From Dryocola boscaweniae (GTDB lineage Bacteria; Pseudomonadota; Gammaproteobacteria; Enterobacterales; Enterobacteriaceae), in NCBI RefSeq assembly GCF_025215095.1, contig NZ_JALHAP010000063.1, forward strand, positions 1 through 33,955: DNA of 33,955 bases, read 5' to 3'. The notes below the pieces were generated by a model. It made no database searches. It worked only from the letters and a program-made list of their open reading frames with translations, and was not told the origin of the DNA. Both the position numbers and the translations under genes were made by a program. Within the stretch, counting starts at the first letter, position 1; the number at the start of each line of letters is the position of its first letter. Below, piece by piece: positions 30,660-33,955 of this stretch.

Positions 30660-31952
30660 TTATCTGGCGTTCTCACGCTCAATGGCGCGATAGCCAATAT
30701 CTGAGCGGCTAAAGCTGCCCTCCCAGTGAATATCCTTCATCAGCTCGTAGGCGCGTTTCTGAGCCTGTGCGACCGTGTCGCCAAGCGCCGTTACGCACAG
30801 CACGCGGCCGCCGCTGGTGGTCACCATATCGTCTTCGCGCAGCTTTGTGCCAGCGTGGAAGACTTTGCCGTCAGCGACTTCTTCAAGTGGCAGGCCGTGA
30901 ATCACATCACCGATGCGGTATTCTGCCGGATAACCGCCGGCAGCCATGACAACGCCCAGAGAAGGACGTTCGTCCCACTTTGATGTCGTCTCGTTAAGCT
31001 TACCGTCACAGGCCGCAAGGCACAGTTCAACAAGGTCGGACTGTAAACGCAGCATAATTGGCTGAGTTTCCGGGTCGCCGAAGCGGCAGTTAAACTCGAT
31101 AACCTTTGGATTGCCCTGTTTATCGATCATCAGCCCCGCATACAGAAATCCGGTATAGATGTTGCCTTCCGCCGCCATACCGCGCACGGTTGGCCAGATA
31201 ACCAAATCCATTGCACGCTGGTGAACTTCATCGGTGACCACCGGGGCAGGAGAATAAGCGCCCATGCCGCCGGTATTCGGACCTGTATCGCCATTGCCAA
31301 CACGTTTGTGATCCTGGCTGGTAGCCATCGGCAGCACGTTTTCGCCGTCCACCATGACGATGAAGCTGGCTTCTTCGCCATCGAGGAACTCTTCTACCAC
31401 GATGCGGTGCCCGGCGTCGCCAAACGCGTTGCCCGCCAGCATATCGTTAACGGCGGCTTCCGCTTCTTCAAGCGTCATCGCTACGATCACGCCTTTACCC
31501 GCGGCCAGACCATCGGCTTTGATAACAATTGGCGCGCCTTTTTCGCGAACGTACGCCAGCGCGGGTTCCACTTCGGTGAAATTCTGGTATTCAGCCGTAG
31601 GAATGTTGTGGCGGGCCAGGAAGTCCTTAGTAAAAGCCTTGGAGCCTTCTAACTGCGCCGCGGCCTGAGTTGGGCCGAAGATTTTCAGGCCAGCGGCGCG
31701 GAATGCATCCACCACGCCAATAACCAGCGGCGCTTCCGGGCCAACAATCGTCAGATCGATTTTTTCGTTTTGCGCAAAACTGAGCAGGGCAGGAATATCC
31801 GTCGCGCTAATCGCAACGTTCTGCAAAGCTGGTTCCAGCGCAGTGCCCGCGTTGCCTGGCGCTACATACACGCTGCGAACCAGAGACGACTGCGACGCTT
31901 TCCAGGCCAGCGCGTGTTCGCGCCCGCCGTTACCAATGACTAAAACTTTCAT
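30660..31952 (-). CDS. purD: Phosphoribosylamine-glycine ligase (GAR synthetase)
   Basis: PurD joins phosphoribosylamine and glycine with ATP in the second step of purine synthesis. The 430-residue protein starts MKVLVIGNGGREHALAW. It has the ATP-grasp core with PIVIKADGLAAGKGV (about 140-155), the HKRVGNGDTGPNTGGMGAYSP loop and FNCRFGDPETQ holding the metal ligands. It is the second gene of purHD, 16 bases after purH. In E. coli zraPSR separates purD from yjaH; here only a terminator does. Confidence 0.98.
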   Translation of the reverse strand: MKVLVIGNGGREHALAWKASQSSLVRSVYVAPGNAGTALEPALQNVAISATDIPALLSFAQNEKIDLTIVGPEAPLVIGVVDAFRAAGLKIFGPTQAAAQLEGSKAFTKDFLARHNIPTAEYQNFTEVEPALAYVREKGAPIVIKADGLAAGKGVIVAMTLEEAEAAVNDMLAGNAFGDAGHRIVVEEFLDGEEASFIVMVDGENVLPMATSQDHKRVGNGDTGPNTGGMGAYSPAPVVTDEVHQRAMDLVIWPTVRGMAAEGNIYTGFLYAGLMIDKQGNPKVIEFNCRFGDPETQPIMLRLQSDLVELCLAACDGKLNETTSKWDERPSLGVVMAAGGYPAEYRIGDVIHGLPLEEVADGKVFHAGTKLREDDMVTTSGGRVLCVTALGDTVAQAQKRAYELMKDIHWEGSFSRSDIGYRAIERENAR

Positions 31953-31968
31953 TCTTTAACGCTCCGGA

Positions 31969-33558
31969 TTAATGGCGGAAGTGGCGCATGTCGGTGAAGA
32001 TCATTGCGATCCCGTGCTCATCGGCTGCGGCGATTACTTCGTCATCGCGGATCGAACCACCCGGTTGGATAACGCAGCTCACGCCGACGGCGGCTGCGGC
32101 ATCAATACCATCGCGGAACGGGAAGAAGGCATCGGAGGCCATCGCTGAACCTTTTACTTCCAGACCTTCATCGCCTGCTTTGATACCGGCAATTTTTGCG
32201 GAATAAACGCGGCTCATTTGACCGGCGCCTATACCGATGGTCATATTCTCACGTGCATAAACGATAGCGTTAGATTTCACGAATTTCGCAACCTTCCAGC
32301 AGAACAGCGCGTCACGCAGTTCCTGCTCGGTTGGCTGGCGTTTGCTGACTACACGCAGGTCCGCTGCGGTGACCATGCCCAGATCGCGATCCTGCACCAA
32401 CAGGCCGCCGTTCACGCGCTTGAAATCCAGGCCCGGAACACGTTGCTGCCATTGGCCGCAGGTCAGAACGCGAACGTTTTGTTTAGCTGCGGTGATCTTC
32501 AGCGCTTCTTCACTCGCAGAAGGAGCAATGATCACCTCTACAAACTGGCGAGAGATAATGGCCTGTGCGGTTTCGGCATCAAGCTCGCGGTTAAAGGCAA
32601 TAATGCCGCCGAACGCTGAGGTTGGATCGGTTTTATATGCGCGGTCATAGGCGTCCAGCAGGGAGTCGCTAACTGCCACGCCACACGGGTTGGCATGCTT
32701 GACGATGACACAAGCAGGCTCGCTGAATTCTTTGACGCATTCCAGCGCGGCATCGGTATCGGCGATGTTGTTATAAGAAAGCGCTTTGCCCTGAACCTGG
32801 GTTGCGGTGGCTACGGATGCTTCTTTAATTTCTTCTTCTATATAGAAGGCAGCCTGCTGGTGGCTGTTCTCGCCATAGCGCATATCCTGCTTCTTAATGA
32901 GGTTCAGATTCAGCGTGCGCGGGAAGCGGCCGGCAGGTTCTTTGCTTTCGCCATGATAAGCAGGCACCAGGCTACCGAAGTAGTTGGCGATCGTGCTGTC
33001 GTACGCGGCGGTATGTTCAAAAGCTTTAATCGCCAGGTCGAAGCGGGTTTCTAAAGTGAGAGAACCTTCGTTAGCATCCAGCTCAGCAACAATCGCCTGG
33101 TAGTCGCTGCTCTTTACTACGATCGCCACATCTTTATGGTTCTTCGCGGCGGAGCGCACCATTGTCGGGCCGCCGATATCAATATTCTCAACCGCATCTT
33201 CCAGTGAGCAGCCTTCGCGAGCTACGGTTTGCGCGAACGGGTAGAGGTTGACGACAACCATATCGATTGGGGAAATGGCGTGCTCCGCCATGATGGCGTC
33301 ATCCTGACCGCGACGGCCCAGAATGCCGCCATGCACTTTCGGATGCAGAGTTTTGACGCGTCCATCCATCATCTCCGGGAAACCGGTGTAGTCAGAGACT
33401 TCAGTTACCGGTAGGCCAGCGTCAGCCAGCAGACGGGCAGTTCCGCCCGTGGAGAGCAGCTCCACGCCACGTTGGGAGAGCGCCTGGGCGAATTCGACGA
33501 TACCGGCTTTGTCAGAAACACTGAGCAGAGCGCGGCGTACAGGACGACGTTGTTGCAT
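31969..33558 (-). CDS. purH: Bifunctional AICAR transformylase / IMP cyclohydrolase
   Basis: PurH carries out the last two steps of IMP synthesis. The 529-residue protein has an N-terminal MGS-like cyclohydrolase domain (about 1-199, [10 protein letters not shown] start, [13 protein letters not shown] near 68-80). The C-terminal AICAR transformylase domain (about 200-529) has the catalytic [10 protein letters not shown] motif. The start is the ATG at 33558 after GGGATCAAACC, and purD follows in the same transcript. Regulation by PurR is indicated by the box at 33678. Confidence 0.98.
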   Translation of the reverse strand: MQQRRPVRRALLSVSDKAGIVEFAQALSQRGVELLSTGGTARLLADAGLPVTEVSDYTGFPEMMDGRVKTLHPKVHGGILGRRGQDDAIMAEHAISPIDMVVVNLYPFAQTVAREGCSLEDAVENIDIGGPTMVRSAAKNHKDVAIVVKSSDYQAIVAELDANEGSLTLETRFDLAIKAFEHTAAYDSTIANYFGSLVPAYHGESKEPAGRFPRTLNLNLIKKQDMRYGENSHQQAAFYIEEEIKEASVATATQVQGKALSYNNIADTDAALECVKEFSEPACVIVKHANPCGVAVSDSLLDAYDRAYKTDPTSAFGGIIAFNRELDAETAQAIISRQFVEVIIAPSASEEALKITAAKQNVRVLTCGQWQQRVPGLDFKRVNGGLLVQDRDLGMVTAADLRVVSKRQPTEQELRDALFCWKVAKFVKSNAIVYARENMTIGIGAGQMSRVYSAKIAGIKAGDEGLEVKGSAMASDAFFPFRDGIDAAAAVGVSCVIQPGGSIRDDEVIAAADEHGIAMIFTDMRHFRH

Positions 33559-33594
33559 GGTTTGATCCCTTAGCTTTGGTTCGCATATAGAAGA

Positions 33595-33655
33595 GCGTTA
33601 GCTGAATTCTCGTTTTTTACGCGTAAAACTCAGCTAACGCCCCAAAACGGGGCGT
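33595..33655 (-). promoter_or_regulatory. Two overlapping hairpins in the purHD leader
   Basis: On the minus strand the first hairpin is ACGCCCC-GTTTT-GGGGCGT (33655-33637). The second is an 11-bp stem GCGTTAGCTGA/TCAGCTAACGC (33640-33630 with 33605-33595). Four bases (33637-33640) belong to both, so they cannot both be complete. A T-rich stretch, TCTTCTATAT, follows the second. Their function is unknown. Confidence 0.6.
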
Positions 33656-33671
33656 CCTTTTATCGCGGCGT

Positions 33672-33700
33672 ATTGTAGCGAAAACGTTTGCGTCACGCTC
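33672..33700 (-). promoter_or_regulatory. purHD promoter
   Basis: On the minus strand TACAAT (33677-33672) is a good -10 element just downstream of the PurR box; a -35 at normal spacing would be GAGCGT, a poor match. The predicted start is near 33665, giving a leader of about 105 bases. Confidence 0.6.
33678..33693 (-). promoter_or_regulatory. PurR operator
   Basis: GCGAAAACGTTTGCGT matches the 16-bp consensus ACGCAAACGTTTGCGT at 14 positions (right half complete). It lies between the -35 and -10 positions of the purHD promoter, so PurR with hypoxanthine or guanine would block polymerase. Confidence 0.9.
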
Positions 33701-33720
33701 GCGAAATTTCAGTTCAAATC

Positions 33721-33810
33721 ACAATTGTGGATAAGTTTGTGCACAACCGGGTATAAGGCGGGGTTTTGCTGTGGAATGCAGCAGTCAGTCAAAATACTGC
33801 AAATTTAGTG
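33721..33810 (+). promoter_or_regulatory. Upstream activating region of the next rRNA operon
   Basis: AT-rich DNA directly before the P1 -35 element (AAAATACTGCAAATTTAGTG at 33791-33810) fits an UP element. Further up, sequences such as GGGTTTTGCTGTGGAATGC would be in the Fis-site region of rrn promoters. Individual Fis sites are not resolved. Confidence 0.55.
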
Positions 33811-33838
33811 TTGCAGCCTCAAGAGAACTCCCTATAAT
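33811..33838 (+). promoter_or_regulatory. rRNA operon promoter P1 (rrnE-like)
   Basis: TTGCAG (33811-33816), a 16-base spacer with CTCCC, and TATAAT (33833-33838), followed by the GCGCCTCC discriminator and GACACGG. This is the standard rrn P1 layout, under growth-rate and stringent control. Its place after purH corresponds to rrnE. Confidence 0.95.
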
Positions 33839-33917
33839 GCGCCTCCATCGACACGGAACATGTGAATCACTTCACAAACAACCGGTCGATAAAGAGAAAA
33901 AATCCTGAAATTCAGGG

Positions 33918-33945
33918 TTGACTCTGAAAGAGGAAAGCGTAATAT
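33918..33945 (+). promoter_or_regulatory. rRNA operon promoter P2
   Basis: TTGACT (33918-33923), a 16-base spacer and TAATAT (33940-33945) lie 107 bases after P1, the usual P1-P2 spacing. The window ends 10 bases after the -10 element, before the leader and 16S gene. Confidence 0.92.
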
Positions 33946-33955
33946 ACGCCACCTC

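Overview
This is a core-genome segment of an Enterobacteriaceae chromosome (Escherichia/Salmonella/Citrobacter/Enterobacter group). It runs from the last bases of one rRNA operon (5S end, rrnB-like) to the tandem P1/P2 promoters of the next one (rrnE-like), both on the + strand. Gene order and protein sequences match the region I know from E. coli K-12 almost one for one. The genus cannot be fixed from the sequence alone; divergence from K-12 in CoaA, Rsd, YjaH and ThiG suggests a relative rather than E. coli itself.

Layout. 1-4000: 5S rRNA end and terminator, murB-birA (overlapping), then coaA and a GNAT acetyltransferase on the minus strand. 4260-6110: tRNA-Thr(TGT), tRNA-Tyr(GTA), tRNA-Gly(TCC), tRNA-Thr(GGT) and tufB, behind one strong stringent-type promoter. 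6160-18445: secE-nusG, rplKA, rplJL, rpoBC, with the known control points visible (PL11, L1 site, PL10, L10 leader, rplL-rpoB attenuator, RNase III hairpin, rpoC terminator). 18470-19830: an accessory pocket on the minus strand, holding a GFA/CENP-V-fold zinc protein and an orphan PTS lactose/cellobiose-type IIB-IIA pair, with CRP-like and LacI-family-like operators upstream. 20024-25660: the thiamin operon thiCEFSGH on the minus strand behind a TPP riboswitch. 25653-27033: rsd (minus) and nudC (plus), divergent. 27066-30613: hemE, nfi, yjaG, hupA, yjaH on the plus strand. 30660-33700: purHD on the minus strand with a PurR box and a structured leader. 33720-33955: rrn P1 and P2 promoters.

Functionally this is a growth-rate block: translation elongation (EF-Tu, tRNAs, L11/L1/L10/L12), RNA polymerase beta and beta', NusG, SecE, an anti-sigma factor (Rsd) and HU-alpha. 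Cofactor and purine enzymes (MurB, BirA, CoaA, Thi, HemE, PurHD) are interspersed. Purine and thiamin synthesis share AIR as a branch point, and PurHD and ThiC lie about 8 kb apart.

I do not see an undescribed large system. Compared with K-12, zraPSR and htrC are absent, while the GNAT, GFA and PTS IIB-IIA genes are extra. The least explained material is the orphan PTS pair with its operator region (19019-19830). Next are the mutually exclusive hairpins in the purHD leader and the promoters embedded in inverted repeats at PL11 and PL10.
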